Origin: an uncultured Prevotellaceae bacterium
GTDB lineage: Bacteria > Bacteroidota > Bacteroidia > Bacteroidales > Bacteroidaceae
Length of the DNA stretch: 45,721 nt
Assembly: GCA_947176895.1 (NCBI GenBank)
Contig: CAMWSK010000020.1
Span: 1-45,721, forward strand
Direction: 5' to 3'
In this document: positions 33,337 to 41,830 of the stretch, piece after piece
How positions within the stretch are numbered: position 1 is the first letter of the stretch
How the letters are laid out: every line of letters starts with the position of its first letter
The notes under the pieces: model-generated
Told to the model about the DNA's origin: nothing
The model's database searches: none
What the model saw: only the letters and a program-made list of their open reading frames with translations
Made by a program: the position numbers and the translations under genes

Positions 33337-34227
33337 TTATTCGGCAATCTCCAGCAACTCCACCTCGAATATAAGGGTGCTGTAGGGAGGGATGTTCCCT
33401 GCGGAACGGTTGCCGTACCCCAGTTCTTGGGGAATGTAGAGTTCCCATTTGCTGCCCACGGGCATCAGTTGCAATGCCTCGGTCCAACCTTTGATTACCT
33501 GGTTGACACCAAAGGTGGTGGGTTCGTTGCGCTTGTAGGAACTGTCGAACTCGGTGCCGTCCAGCAGCGTGCCGCGATAGTTCACGGTCACGCGGTCGGT
33601 GGCCGTAGGCTTTTTGCCGGTGCCTGAGGTGATTACCTTGTATTGCAGGCCGCTGGGAGTGGTCACCACACCCTTTTGCTTCTTGTTCTTGGCCAGGAAT
33701 TGTTCGCCGGCTTCGATGTTGTTGCGGTATTTGGCCTGTTCGTAATATTCCATCTGCTTTTCCACCAACACCCGCATGCTGTCTGTGCTCAAGGGCAGGA
33801 TGGGGTTTTGTTTGTCGGCAATGCCGTCGCTGAATCCTTGCAGGAAGAGGTCGTGGTCAACGACATCGACAGAATCGTTGATGCTGCGTGCAGCCTGGGG
33901 AAGAATCTGGTTTTCCACCTGTTGCCGGATTTCGATACCGGCCAGGCGGGCTTTCATCTTCTTGTCGGCTTCTGTCAGCTCCGGCTGGCCGAAACCTTCC
34001 AGAAAGTCGGCCATGAACGTGGTGTCCACGCCCATGCGTTGAGTCAGAAACGATTTCAGTCCCGTAGTGTTGATTTTGCCGAAAGCGTAGCTGAACTGCT
34101 CTGTGGAGAGCGTGTCCACCTTTTCGGCCTTTTCCTTTTTGCTGCTCTTCTTGCCTTTGGGGCCGGCGAAACCGGTGGCGGCGCATAGCGTCAGGGTCGT
34201 CAGAGCAAGTATCTTGATGGTTTTCAT
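33337..34227 (-). CDS. FKBP-type peptidyl-prolyl isomerase, exported
   Basis: 296 residues. A signal peptide (about 1-21) is followed by a Lys-rich stretch ([12 protein letters not shown]), an FKBP N-terminal helical dimerisation region (about 40-180), then the FKBP domain (about 190-296). The active-site residues are canonical: [39 protein letters not shown]. It should assist folding in the periplasm. It overlaps the upstream FKBP gene by 4 bp and is the last of four FKBP genes. Confidence 0.92.
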   Translation of the reverse strand: MKTIKILALTTLTLCAATGFAGPKGKKSSKKEKAEKVDTLSTEQFSYAFGKINTTGLKSFLTQRMGVDTTFMADFLEGFGQPELTEADKKMKARLAGIEIRQQVENQILPQAARSINDSVDVVDHDLFLQGFSDGIADKQNPILPLSTDSMRVLVEKQMEYYEQAKYRNNIEAGEQFLAKNKKQKGVVTTPSGLQYKVITSGTGKKPTATDRVTVNYRGTLLDGTEFDSSYKRNEPTTFGVNQVIKGWTEALQLMPVGSKWELYIPQELGYGNRSAGNIPPYSTLIFEVELLEIAE

Positions 34228-35123
34228 TCTGCTGTAGGTTCTTGAGGGGTTGTGTTTTCAATACCCAGTAGCTCCAGTGTGAACACCAGCGTGGAGAAAG
34301 GTTTGATGGCATTGTCCACTTCGCGTTCACCATAGGCTTGGTCCTGTCCCACGTAGAGCCGCCATTTGCTGCCCACGGGCATGTGGACCAGTGCTTCTGT
34401 CCATCCGGGAATCACCTCGTTGATGCGGAATGTGAGAGGGGCATCCCGCTGGTAGGAACTCTCTACCTGCGTGCCGTCGATCAGTTGTCCCTCGTAGTGC
34501 ACCTTCACGCGGTCGGTGTCCACGGGCACTTCGCCTGTGCCTTCCTCTATCACCTCATAGTAAAGTCCGTCGGCCAGTTTCCTGACGCTGTCCCTTTGGG
34601 CTACTTGTGCCAGGAAGTCCTCGTTTTCCTTTTTCCATTCGGCATAGTTGGTGGCCAATTGGTCTTTCTTGGTTTTCTGGAGCAGGCGGTTAAACGTCTC
34701 GCGGGCTTCTTCGGGGTTCAGTATCTGGTCCTTTTTGATTGTTCCGCTCACCAGCCCGGCCAGCATGTTGTTGATGCTGACAGAGCGTGTGGTGTCTTCG
34801 CCGAAGAGTTCGTAGTTGAGTCCTTTCACCAGTTCGTTTTTCACCTGCATGCCCATGTTCATGCCGATGAGATAGGCCTCTTTCTTTTTGTCGTCATCGG
34901 CATTCATGCCCTCGCAGAGTCCTTTGATGAACTCGTCCATGTACGTGGTGTCCATGTCAAGGCTCTTAACCAGATACTCTTTCAGGTTGTCGCCCCGGGT
35001 CACGCCGAAGGCGTATGCCAGCGTGTCCTGTTCGTTGCTCAGGTCGGCCTTGGGAGTCCCCTTGCCGCAGCCTGCGAGCAGGGTGGTTGCGACAACCACC
35101 GCTGCTGCGATAGACTTACGCAT
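34224..35123 (-). CDS. FKBP-type lipoprotein with altered active site
   Basis: 299 residues. It starts with a lipoprotein signal ([11 protein letters not shown]). A helical N-terminal region is followed by a C-terminal FKBP domain. Two key pocket positions differ from the family: EFDSS is TQVESS (Phe to Val, Asp to Glu), and the GxIPP loop is [10 protein letters not shown]. Such changes at the equivalents of FKBP12 Phe36/Asp37 usually reduce isomerase activity, so it may act mainly as a chaperone or binding protein. An acidic Pro-rich tail ([11 protein letters not shown]) ends the protein. Confidence 0.88.
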   Translation of the reverse strand: MRKSIAAAVVVATTLLAGCGKGTPKADLSNEQDTLAYAFGVTRGDNLKEYLVKSLDMDTTYMDEFIKGLCEGMNADDDKKKEAYLIGMNMGMQVKNELVKGLNYELFGEDTTRSVSINNMLAGLVSGTIKKDQILNPEEARETFNRLLQKTKKDQLATNYAEWKKENEDFLAQVAQRDSVRKLADGLYYEVIEEGTGEVPVDTDRVKVHYEGQLIDGTQVESSYQRDAPLTFRINEVIPGWTEALVHMPVGSKWRLYVGQDQAYGEREVDNAIKPFSTLVFTLELLGIENTTPQEPTAE

Positions 35124-35155
35124 AAGGTTGGGTATTATTCTTGTTGGTCAAGCGT

Positions 35156-36079
35156 TTACTTTACGATTTCCAGCAGCTCCACGGTGAACTCCAGCGTAGA
35201 GAAGGGGCGGATAGGGCCGCTCTGCTGTGCGCCATAGGCTTTGTCCTGGCCGATGTAGAGCTTCCATTTGCTGCCCACGGGCATGTGGGTGAGTGCCTCG
35301 GTCCATCCGGGAATCACGCGGTTCACGGGGAACTCGGTGGCCTCGCCGCGGTCATAGCTGCTGTCGAACTTGGTGCCGTCCACCAGCTTGCCTTCGTAGT
35401 TTACTTTCACGGTGCTGCTGTCGTTGGGCATTTCGCCGGTGCCTTCGGTGATTACCTCGTAGTAGAGGTTGTCGCTCAGCTTCTTCACGCCGTCCTTCTT
35501 GGCCACCTCTGCCAGGAAGTCCTCGTTCTGCTTCTGCCACTTTTGTGTCACGGCCTGGCGCAGTTCCTCGTTCAGCCGGCGGGCGATGAACATGGCGCTT
35601 TGCTCTGTGATGGTCGTGTCCTTCCGTTCGCCCTTCACCGTGTTGATGAAGGCTGCCAGGAATTGCTTGCGGTTAATCACTTCGGTGCTGTCGTTGCCGG
35701 AGAGCTGGTAGTCCTGGGAGCGCATGTTCATGTCGAGTTGGGCGGCGATGAGCATACCTGCGGTGTAGGCCGCTTCCTGCTTGTTGTCCTTGGTGTTGAA
35801 GTAGTTGAGCATACCCTCATAGAACTTGTCCATCTTGGCGGTGTCCATCTTGTAGGCCTGTGCCAGATATTCTTTCAGACCATTGGTCTGGGTCATGCCC
35901 ATGATGTGGCTGAGCGTGTCCACCTTGGCGGTTGACAGTCCCATAGCCTCCAGTTCCTTGTTCTGCTCGCTCTTTTCCAGGCTCACGTTCTTCAGGTCGC
36001 CCATAGAGATGCTTCCCTTGCCGCAACCTACCATTGCTGTTGCTGCCAGAACCACGGCAGCCATCGTTGTCTTTTTCAT
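35156..36079 (-). CDS. FKBP-type lipoprotein, third member of the cluster
   Basis: 307 residues with a lipoprotein signal (VLAATAMVGC). The helical N-terminal region is longer than in the neighbours. The FKBP domain keeps VNYEG, KFDSSYDRG and VIPGWTEAL, but the IPP loop reads GPIRPFSTLEF, so Pro is replaced by Arg in the 80s loop. It probably faces the periplasm. The close similarity to the next gene downstream, especially [17 protein letters not shown], suggests recent tandem duplication. Confidence 0.9.
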   Translation of the reverse strand: MKKTTMAAVVLAATAMVGCGKGSISMGDLKNVSLEKSEQNKELEAMGLSTAKVDTLSHIMGMTQTNGLKEYLAQAYKMDTAKMDKFYEGMLNYFNTKDNKQEAAYTAGMLIAAQLDMNMRSQDYQLSGNDSTEVINRKQFLAAFINTVKGERKDTTITEQSAMFIARRLNEELRQAVTQKWQKQNEDFLAEVAKKDGVKKLSDNLYYEVITEGTGEMPNDSSTVKVNYEGKLVDGTKFDSSYDRGEATEFPVNRVIPGWTEALTHMPVGSKWKLYIGQDKAYGAQQSGPIRPFSTLEFTVELLEIVK

Positions 36080-36130
36080 TGTTTTGTGGTTTTATTTGTT
36101 TTGTGTGATTCTTTCTTGTTGTTGTCTTGA

Positions 36131-36715
36131 TTACAGCACTTTAATCAGCTCCACATCGAACACCAGAGTGCTGTAGGGAGGAATCTGGCTGCCTGCGCCA
36201 CGTTCGCCGTAGCCCAGCACATAGGGGATGAAGAAGCGGTATTTGGCACCCTCCTTCATCAGCTGCACGCCCTCGGTCCATCCGGCGATTACCTGGTTCA
36301 GACCGAAATCTGCGGGTTCGTCGCGCCGGTAGGAACTGTCAAATACGTCGCCGTTGATCAGGCGGCCCTCGTAGTGGCAGCGCACCTGGTCGGTGGCTTT
36401 GGGGCTTTTGCCCGTTCCCTCGGTGAGCACTTCGTATTGCAGTCCGCTCTTGGTGGTCACCACGCCCTCGCGCTGTCCGTTCTCTTTCAGGAAGGCGGCT
36501 CCCTCGGCGATGGCCTGCTGTGCGTCCTCCTTGGCTTTGCTCTCGAAGTATTCGTTCAGCAACTGCTGTGCCTCGCGGGCCGTCATGGCCGTTTCATTGC
36601 CGTTCATCACGTCGGCGATGCTGCGGCTGAAGTCCTCCATGCAGAAGTTGCGGATGTTCATGCTTTTCAATTGCTGTCCGATGCCCAATCCCAGGGCATA
36701 GCTGATTTTGTCCAT
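36131..36715 (-). CDS. FKBP-type peptidyl-prolyl isomerase, cytoplasmic (FklB-like)
   Basis: 194 residues, no signal peptide. The N-terminal dimerisation part (MDKISYALGLGIGQQLKSM) is typical of FklB/FkpA-type enzymes. The FKBP domain has canonical VFDSSYRRDEP, VIAGWTEGV and GSQIPPYSTLVFDVEL segments. It is the first gene of the cluster from the promoter at 36762. One intact cytoplasmic form together with exported forms covers both compartments. Confidence 0.92.
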   Translation of the reverse strand: MDKISYALGLGIGQQLKSMNIRNFCMEDFSRSIADVMNGNETAMTAREAQQLLNEYFESKAKEDAQQAIAEGAAFLKENGQREGVVTTKSGLQYEVLTEGTGKSPKATDQVRCHYEGRLINGDVFDSSYRRDEPADFGLNQVIAGWTEGVQLMKEGAKYRFFIPYVLGYGERGAGSQIPPYSTLVFDVELIKVL

Positions 36716-36761
36716 AGGTAGATTTTGTGTTGTTTTTCCGTTATAAAACGCTAATTTCTTG

Positions 36762-36769
36762 CAAAGATA
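36762..36769 (-). promoter_or_regulatory. -7 box of the FKBP cluster
   Basis: The minus strand reads TATCTTTG, 47 bp before the first FKBP start. No -33 TTG is seen. The rest of the spacer up to the hairpin at 36948 (36770-36947) shows nothing recognisable. Confidence 0.58.
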
Positions 36770-36947
36770 CGAAATACTTGTCAGTTGTGGAGCGTTAGTC
36801 CCTGCTTTTTACGTTTTGTTTAGAACTAATGCGCGGAGTTCTGTGTGTGAAATCCTAGTTCCCAGTTCCACGACAACGACTTTCCAGATAAGAATCATAG
36901 AGTTTGATACAATTATGGTAACCAAATGATTTATAAAGAAAAAACAA

Positions 36948-36981
36948 TCAGGCGGAAGAGTATGATTCCCTTTCCGCCTGA
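36948..36981 (-). terminator. Terminator after the small hydrophobic gene pair
   Basis: A perfect 10-bp inverted repeat, TCAGGCGGAA at 36948-36957 and its complement at 36972-36981. On the minus strand it is followed by TTGTTTTTTC. It lies 70 bp after the end of the gene at 37051. Confidence 0.82.
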
Positions 36982-37050
36982 CAAGTCCTTTCTCTAATCA
37001 TTCCTCTGATGCTTAAGCCGTTCTCGTCTTAGAATCCGAATATTTTTTAT

Positions 37051-37299
37051 TTATAAGACTTTGACACAGCCTACAGGAATACCCATTGATAGCCAAATCA
37101 ATGGAGGCACATAAGTGTCCGGCACAACAAATATGAGAGAAATCAAGCAAACCGTATGTACCATAATCAATATGATACCATAACGTTGTGCTTTTTTTTG
37201 TCCTTGTTTTTTCTTTTGTATATTCACGTAAATGTAGAATAACACAAAGAAACACAATCCATAAGCTAAAGTTGCTATGAGAATACTCGCATTTAACAC
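37051..37299 (-). CDS. Small membrane protein of unknown function (second gene of AT-rich pair)
   Basis: 82 residues if started at GTG 37299, which overlaps the end of the preceding gene by 7 bp. The longer frame to 37413 starts within that gene and has a Cys-rich, unlikely beginning. There are two clear hydrophobic segments (about residues 4-25 and 42-60) separated by a Lys/Gln-rich loop KKKQGQKKAQR, and a third weaker one near the C-terminus. I do not recognise the family. Position and topology would fit a small immunity-type protein for the upstream product, but that is inference only. Codon use is AT-rich compared with all neighbours. Confidence 0.5.
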   Translation of the reverse strand: MLNASILIATLAYGLCFFVLFYIYVNIQKKKQGQKKAQRYGIILIMVHTVCLISLIFVVPDTYVPPLIWLSMGIPVGCVKVL

Positions 37300-37619
37300 G
37301 CCACGGAACTTAGTAAGGAACCACCAACTAAACTTACAACAACACTGGCACCTCCGGTAACTACTGCACTCGCTCCACAGAAAATAGCAACTCCTGCAGC
37401 CATTTCTCCCCATACTGTTGCAATACCACCTGTAGCTAAATTACAAGCAAATGATTTAAGAGAAAGCCCTCTCGTCATAAGAAAACTTTCTTGTATTGCA
37501 TCTTGCGTCAGTTTAGCAATAAGAAGTCCTTGCATTATTTCGTCTTTCTCTTTTAATGGAAACTTTTGGATTTTATTTTCTACCAAAGAGAAATCGTGCA
37601 CACAGTTGTTAATAAGCAT
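37293..37619 (-). CDS. Small Gly/Ala-rich hydrophobic protein of unknown function (first gene of AT-rich pair)
   Basis: 108 residues. The N-terminal half is polar and mixed charged (ENKIQKFPLKEKDEIMQG). The C-terminal half (about residues 62-107) is hydrophobic and rich in Gly and Ala, with a GG at 64-65 followed by two helices separated by TGG and ending LVGGSLLSSVAC. The layout recalls a bacteriocin precursor with a double-glycine site, or a holin-like peptide, but no transporter, peptidase or phage genes are near. A terminator follows the pair. AT-rich sequence suggests acquisition from elsewhere. Confidence 0.55.
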   Translation of the reverse strand: MLINNCVHDFSLVENKIQKFPLKEKDEIMQGLLIAKLTQDAIQESFLMTRGLSLKSFACNLATGGIATVWGEMAAGVAIFCGASAVVTGGASVVVSLVGGSLLSSVAC

Positions 37620-37679
37620 AATAATGCTTTCAGATATATTTTTTTCATAATGTTATTATAGTAATTTGATAATTTTGCG

Positions 37680-37687
37680 CGAAGGTA
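37680..37687 (-). promoter_or_regulatory. Weak -7 box of the AT-rich gene pair
   Basis: The minus strand reads TACCTTCG, one mismatch to TAnnTTTG, 61 bp before the start at 37619. On the plus strand TAATTTTG (37670-37677) is also a -7 match and would read toward repeat array 3. Neither has a clear -33 element. Confidence 0.3.
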
Positions 37688-37854
37688 CGTTTTTTTCGTC
37701 TGAGTGTGCAAATAGGAATAGATTTTTTCGATAATAACAACATGAAGAAGCCATGTAAAAAAACGTTTTAACTAGTATAACATGAGTTCGATGAAATCTC
37801 AATAAAACAAACTGTGTGTTTCATGTTGTTTTATACCGTTTGTAGGGTCTTCAA

Positions 37855-37937
37855 AGCACATGTGAATGTTTTGGAAAAAATGTGTTCATGTTTTTCAAAA
37901 TCATGTTCATGTTTTGACTGAAACATGTTCATGTTTT
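37855..37937. repeat. Phased palindromic repeat array 3 (four units)
   Basis: Four units of the same family as at 74-180 and 19098-19180. The right arms begin at 37866, 37888, 37909 and 37931, a period of 22, 21, 22 bp. The last unit (AAACATGTTCATGTTTT) is identical in core to unit 3 of array 1. It lies 55 bp downstream of the pseudouridine synthase stop codon, where no conventional terminator is seen. The rest of the 370-bp spacer (37620-37854) is AT-rich without recognisable features. Confidence 0.85.
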
Positions 37938-37991
37938 CGGAAGCTTTGAGACGGGGAATCGTTGTGCGACGAAAATAAGAAAGTCGTGTGC

Positions 37992-39596
37992 TTATTCTTC
38001 CGGGAAGGGTTCGTGGTCGAGCCGGAAATGCAGCCGAAGTCCGCTGACGGGATGCGTGAACGAAAGACTGTCGGCACACAGATGCAGGCGCGTGTCCGGC
38101 GTGCCGTAGAGCGCGTCGCCCGTGATGGGGCTGTCCAGCCCCCGTGGGTGGGCCAGGTGGAGCCGCAGCTGGTGGGTGCGTCCCGTGTGCGGCCAAAGCA
38201 GCACGTTGTGGGGCGAGGTCACCCGATAGTGGGTGTGGGCGTGCCGCCCGTGCTCGTCGCTGACCATCTGGCGTGGTCGGTCATCCGGATTGGCCGCCAA
38301 CGGCAGGGTGATGTCGCCTTCCTGTCCGGGTGTGAGCGGGCGGCTGACACGTGCTTGGTAGCGTTTCTCCACGGTGCGGGTGAGGAACTGCTGTTGCAGA
38401 TGATGATAGGCCTGCGTGGTGAGTGTCACCACCATCAGTCCGCTGGTGTCCATGTCCAGCCGGTGAACCATCATGGGGCCTTCATGGGCGAAGCGTTCGG
38501 CGATGATGCTCTGCACGCTGGGCAGGTCGTCCTTGCCCGGCACGGAGAGCAACCCCGAGGGCTTGTCCACCACCACAATGTGGGCATCGGCGTAGATGAT
38601 TCTCAGCTGCGAGGCAAGTTGCTGCTGATGCAGTGCCATCGGGTTGGGGTCAACGTCCAGCCCGCGAAGCATCCAACCGAGGATGGGATGGCAACGTGAC
38701 TGGCAGGAAGGATAGAAGTGGCCGTGGATGCGTGGGGCACCTGCGGGCGACCGGCCCACCCAAAACTCGCCCATGCAGAGGGGATGCAGGCCGTGGATGT
38801 AGGCGTATTGCAGAAGGCGCGGGGCGCAGCAGTCGCCTGCGGCCGCAGGGGGAGTCTGCCCCTCGAAGATGCGGGAGAGGCTGCGCGTGTGGCCCTCGGC
38901 ATTGAGAAACGCGAAATGTTGGAACAGCCATTGCTGCAGGCGGGCGCTTCGGCGGGCGCGTTCTTCCTTGAGTGCGCGGATTGGGGCAAGCCGGGCATCC
39001 AGCTCGTTCTGCTTCTCCTCTATGCGTTTTTTCCAGTGGGCTTTCAACCGTCGCAGTTCGGCCTTCTGATGTTGGCTCTGCCGGATGAGGGCCTCCTGTT
39101 GCTCCATGCTGAGGGCGGTGCAGCGCAGCAGGTGGCGTTCCCGGCGGTCGGCGGCCATTTGGTCAGCGAACTGATGGAGCTGTTCCCGACACGTTTCTTG
39201 CAGGGATTGTAGCTGATTCCGGAGAACCCGGGTTCGCTCATCCTGCTCCATGCGGTCGATGTGGCGGTTGATGGCCGAGATTTCCTGTTCTTCTTGCTGA
39301 AAATGGCAGCCGGGCGTGTGGATGTCGAACACCGGGGGTACGAAAAAGGGCAGGTCGCTTCGGCCGCACAATGTGCCCGAAAAGGCTGCCAGATAGCCAC
39401 CCTCCACCACCAACACCCCCAGCATCTTGCCCTTCGCCAGTTCTTCGGCCCATGAGGGATGGCAATCCACCTGCTCCATCAGCCGGTCAGCGGCCAGCCG
39501 GACGAGCGGGTGGGGCCGGTAGGCAAAAGGATAGGTGAAGCGTTCGGGAGGGGCGATGCCCCGGAATTTGAGCGGATGGAGTCTGTCGGGTTGCAT
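37992..39596 (-). CDS. RluA-family pseudouridine synthase with long N-terminal extension
   Basis: 534 residues from ATG 39596 (MQPDRLHPLKFRG). The C-terminal 200 residues are the RluA catalytic domain: IIYADAHIVVVDKPSGLLSVPGK, the catalytic Asp in MVHRLDMDTSGLMV (about residue 380), and HTGRTHQLRLHLAH. The first 330 residues are an extension with a charged, Gln/Glu/Arg-rich coiled-coil stretch (about 105-230). The target uridine is probably in rRNA or tRNA, but the extension could direct it to something else. Expressed from its own promoter, divergent to rpoN. Confidence 0.88.
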   Translation of the reverse strand: MQPDRLHPLKFRGIAPPERFTYPFAYRPHPLVRLAADRLMEQVDCHPSWAEELAKGKMLGVLVVEGGYLAAFSGTLCGRSDLPFFVPPVFDIHTPGCHFQQEEQEISAINRHIDRMEQDERTRVLRNQLQSLQETCREQLHQFADQMAADRRERHLLRCTALSMEQQEALIRQSQHQKAELRRLKAHWKKRIEEKQNELDARLAPIRALKEERARRSARLQQWLFQHFAFLNAEGHTRSLSRIFEGQTPPAAAGDCCAPRLLQYAYIHGLHPLCMGEFWVGRSPAGAPRIHGHFYPSCQSRCHPILGWMLRGLDVDPNPMALHQQQLASQLRIIYADAHIVVVDKPSGLLSVPGKDDLPSVQSIIAERFAHEGPMMVHRLDMDTSGLMVVTLTTQAYHHLQQQFLTRTVEKRYQARVSRPLTPGQEGDITLPLAANPDDRPRQMVSDEHGRHAHTHYRVTSPHNVLLWPHTGRTHQLRLHLAHPRGLDSPITGDALYGTPDTRLHLCADSLSFTHPVSGLRLHFRLDHEPFPEE

Positions 39597-39628
39597 GAGG
39601 GCGTGGGAATACGTTGGATTTTGCCATG

Positions 39629-39636
39629 CAAAGATA
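39629..39636 (-). promoter_or_regulatory. -7 box of the pseudouridine synthase gene
   Basis: The minus strand reads TATCTTTG, 33 bp before the start. No -33 element is seen. Confidence 0.58.
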
Positions 39637-39659
39637 GATGTTTTCTGAAATAAATGCAC

Positions 39660-39667
39660 TACCTTTG
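39660..39667 (+). promoter_or_regulatory. -7 box of the rpoN operon
   Basis: TACCTTTG, a TAnnTTTG match, 41 bp before the rpoN start. Divergent from the pseudouridine synthase promoter 24 bp away. Confidence 0.58.
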
Positions 39668-39707
39668 TACATCATATTATATAATTAGGTACTCCGGGAA
39701 TATAGCG

Positions 39708-41132
39708 ATGTCGCAGAGTAAGTATAGTCAAAGCACCCGACAGGTGCAGACGCAGCAGCAGGTGCTTTCGCCCCAGCAGGTGCTGGTGGCCAGGCTCACC
39801 GAGTTGCCGGTTGAGGGACTGCGTGATCGCATCAACAAGGAACTGGAGGATAACCACTGGCTGGAAAAGCGCGACGGGGCCGGAGGTGCCCCCCCTGCTG
39901 CTCCCGCATCGGACGGCAGCACGGCGGTTGCGCACGAGGATTCTTTCGGCGAGGGTGATGACGACTATGTGCCCCGTGCCATGAACGGCGGGGGAGAGGC
40001 GGTCCACAAAGAACCGGCCGATGTGGGAGGAACTTTCTTTGACCATTTGGTGGCCCAGTTGCCTGAGTATCGGCTGAACGGGCATCAGACGGAAGTGGTG
40101 CGTTATATTATAGGTTCGTTGGAGGAGGATGGCATGTTGCGTACCCCGCTTCTGCAGATACAGGACGAGTTGGATATCTATCAGAATGTGGTCACCGACG
40201 AGCGGGAACTGGAATATCTGCTCACCCACGTGGTGCAGCAGATGGAGCCTGCGGGGGTGGGAGGGCGCAACCTGCGTGAATGCCTTTCGCTGCAGGTGAG
40301 ACGTAACGTGTCGGGCGACCGCCGTGAGCGGTTGCTGACGCTCTTCGGCCGCTATTGGGACGACTTCAGCCACACGCGCTGGAGCCGCATTCAGCAGGCC
40401 ATGAAGTTGTCGGATGCCGAGTTGCAGGACTTGCAGCGAAGCGTCCGCCGTCTGACGCCCCGTCCCGGAGGAAGTCTTGGCAACGAGCCTCAGACCACAG
40501 CGGCCACCGCAGTGCCCGATTTCCTGATCACGCTGGATGATGACGGACGGCTTCATCTGAGCCTTAATGAGGGCGATCTGCCCCAGTTGGTGCTCAGCCG
40601 GGATGCCGATATCGCCATGGATATGCCCACTGTGACCAAATCCGACCAGGAAGCCGTGCGCTATTTGAAGGGGCAGATAGCCAGCGCACAACAGTTTATT
40701 GACGCTCTGGCACAGCGACGGCGTTCGATGTTACTCACCATGCAGGCCATCGTACGCCTGCAGCTCCCTTTCTTCATGACGGGTGACGAGCAGCAACTCA
40801 AGCCCATGAGGCTGGAGGACGTGAGTGCCATGACCAAACTGGATGTCTCCACCACCAGCCGTGTCTCCAACAGCAAGTATGTGCAGACTCCGCATGGCAT
40901 CTTTCCCCTGCGCTGGTTCTATTCCGGTTCCCTGTCTCAGGACGGGGAGGAGGTGAGCGTGCGCAATGTGCTTTCGGCCTTGAAGAGCCTGGTGGACGGA
41001 GAAGAGAAAAGTGCCCCGCTGAGTGATGAAAAGCTGACAAGCCTGTTGCAGCAACAGGGCTTCAGCGTGAAGCGCCGCACCGTGGCCAAGTATAGGACGC
41101 AATTGGGAATACCGGAAAGCCGACTCAGATGA
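39708..41132 (+). CDS. rpoN: RNA polymerase sigma-54 factor
   Basis: 474 residues from ATG 39708. Region I is Gln/Leu-rich (STRQVQTQQQVLSPQQVLVARL), followed by an acidic region II and the core-binding and DNA-binding region. The C-terminal RpoN box is present as RRTVAKYR. It directs polymerase to -24/-12 promoters and needs an enhancer-binding ATPase; none is in the window. The longer frame from 39654 covers the promoter. Its stop overlaps the next gene by 4 bp. Confidence 0.95.
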   Translation: MSQSKYSQSTRQVQTQQQVLSPQQVLVARLTELPVEGLRDRINKELEDNHWLEKRDGAGGAPPAAPASDGSTAVAHEDSFGEGDDDYVPRAMNGGGEAVHKEPADVGGTFFDHLVAQLPEYRLNGHQTEVVRYIIGSLEEDGMLRTPLLQIQDELDIYQNVVTDERELEYLLTHVVQQMEPAGVGGRNLRECLSLQVRRNVSGDRRERLLTLFGRYWDDFSHTRWSRIQQAMKLSDAELQDLQRSVRRLTPRPGGSLGNEPQTTAATAVPDFLITLDDDGRLHLSLNEGDLPQLVLSRDADIAMDMPTVTKSDQEAVRYLKGQIASAQQFIDALAQRRRSMLLTMQAIVRLQLPFFMTGDEQQLKPMRLEDVSAMTKLDVSTTSRVSNSKYVQTPHGIFPLRWFYSGSLSQDGEEVSVRNVLSALKSLVDGEEKSAPLSDEKLTSLLQQQGFSVKRRTVAKYRTQLGIPESRLR

Positions 41133-41809
41133 TGGACCAAAGGGATAGTGAAATGGGCGTGGAGAGTCAGATTCCCGATGCGCTTGAAAAAGAGATGATG
41201 CACCTGCTGATGCGTTTTGCCCGCCTCTGCTCGCTGCTGTTCCGTCAGACTTATTATCCCCTGGTGGCGGTGTTCGTGTTGCTCAACTTCACGTTTCTTC
41301 ATAACCTGTCGCGCGAGTTGCGCATGTTGGTGCTCTTGATGGTGGCACTCTACACCCTTGTGCTGCCCCATCTGATTTGTAAGGCCATCGACGTGGCTGT
41401 GACTGGAACCGTTATGGATCGCTACCCGCGCGTCCTGCGCCAGGTGCATTACCTGATTACTCTGTTGGGATTTGTGCTCTGTATCTTCATGCTCAACCGC
41501 CTGCGTATGCCTTTCTTCCTGGTGGCTTATCTGCAGGTGGCCGTGGTTTATCAGACAATCTGCCTGATGATAGGCCTGTTTTGGAACATCAGCACACAGA
41601 GTGCGGCAGCGGCCAGTGTGGCCGGTTGTCTGCTCTCATACTCGTTGTTGATGGACTACGACGCCACGGCTTGGGTCTGTGGGGCAATAGTGATGAACGG
41701 ACTGGTGAGCAGCAGCCGGGTGTTGATGCGCCGGCATACCGTGGTCCAGACCACGGCGGGCACTCTGGTGGGGCTGGCCAGTGCGGTTCTTGTGATGTTT
41801 ATATTTTAG
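41129..41809 (+). CDS. Multi-pass membrane protein, divergent PAP2-like
   Basis: 226 residues from ATG 41129, overlapping the rpoN stop by 4 bp. It has about six hydrophobic segments. Near the C-terminus SSSRVLMRRHTVVQTTAGTLVG resembles the third PAP2 phosphatase motif (SRxxxxxHxxxD), but the final Asp is Gln and the first two motifs are not recognisable, so an active lipid phosphatase is doubtful. It sits between rpoN and purE in one operon. Function unknown. Confidence 0.6.
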   Translation: MMDQRDSEMGVESQIPDALEKEMMHLLMRFARLCSLLFRQTYYPLVAVFVLLNFTFLHNLSRELRMLVLLMVALYTLVLPHLICKAIDVAVTGTVMDRYPRVLRQVHYLITLLGFVLCIFMLNRLRMPFFLVAYLQVAVVYQTICLMIGLFWNISTQSAAAASVAGCLLSYSLLMDYDATAWVCGAIVMNGLVSSSRVLMRRHTVVQTTAGTLVGLASAVLVMFIF

Positions 41810-41830
41810 AAACTAAATATATAAAGGAAT

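Noticed and set aside
37013..37255. 80-codon frame overlapping the second AT-rich gene
   Set aside because: No membrane pattern or plausible start; the overlapping frame with clear membrane segments and a coupled start is preferred.
37831..38196. 121-codon frame with SKHEHDFEKHEHIF
   Set aside because: Covers repeat array 3 and the end of the pseudouridine synthase gene in another frame; an artefact of the repeats.
41129..41809. Call as an active PAP2 phosphatase
   Set aside because: Only a degenerate third motif is seen, with Gln for the last Asp; kept as a membrane protein of unknown function.
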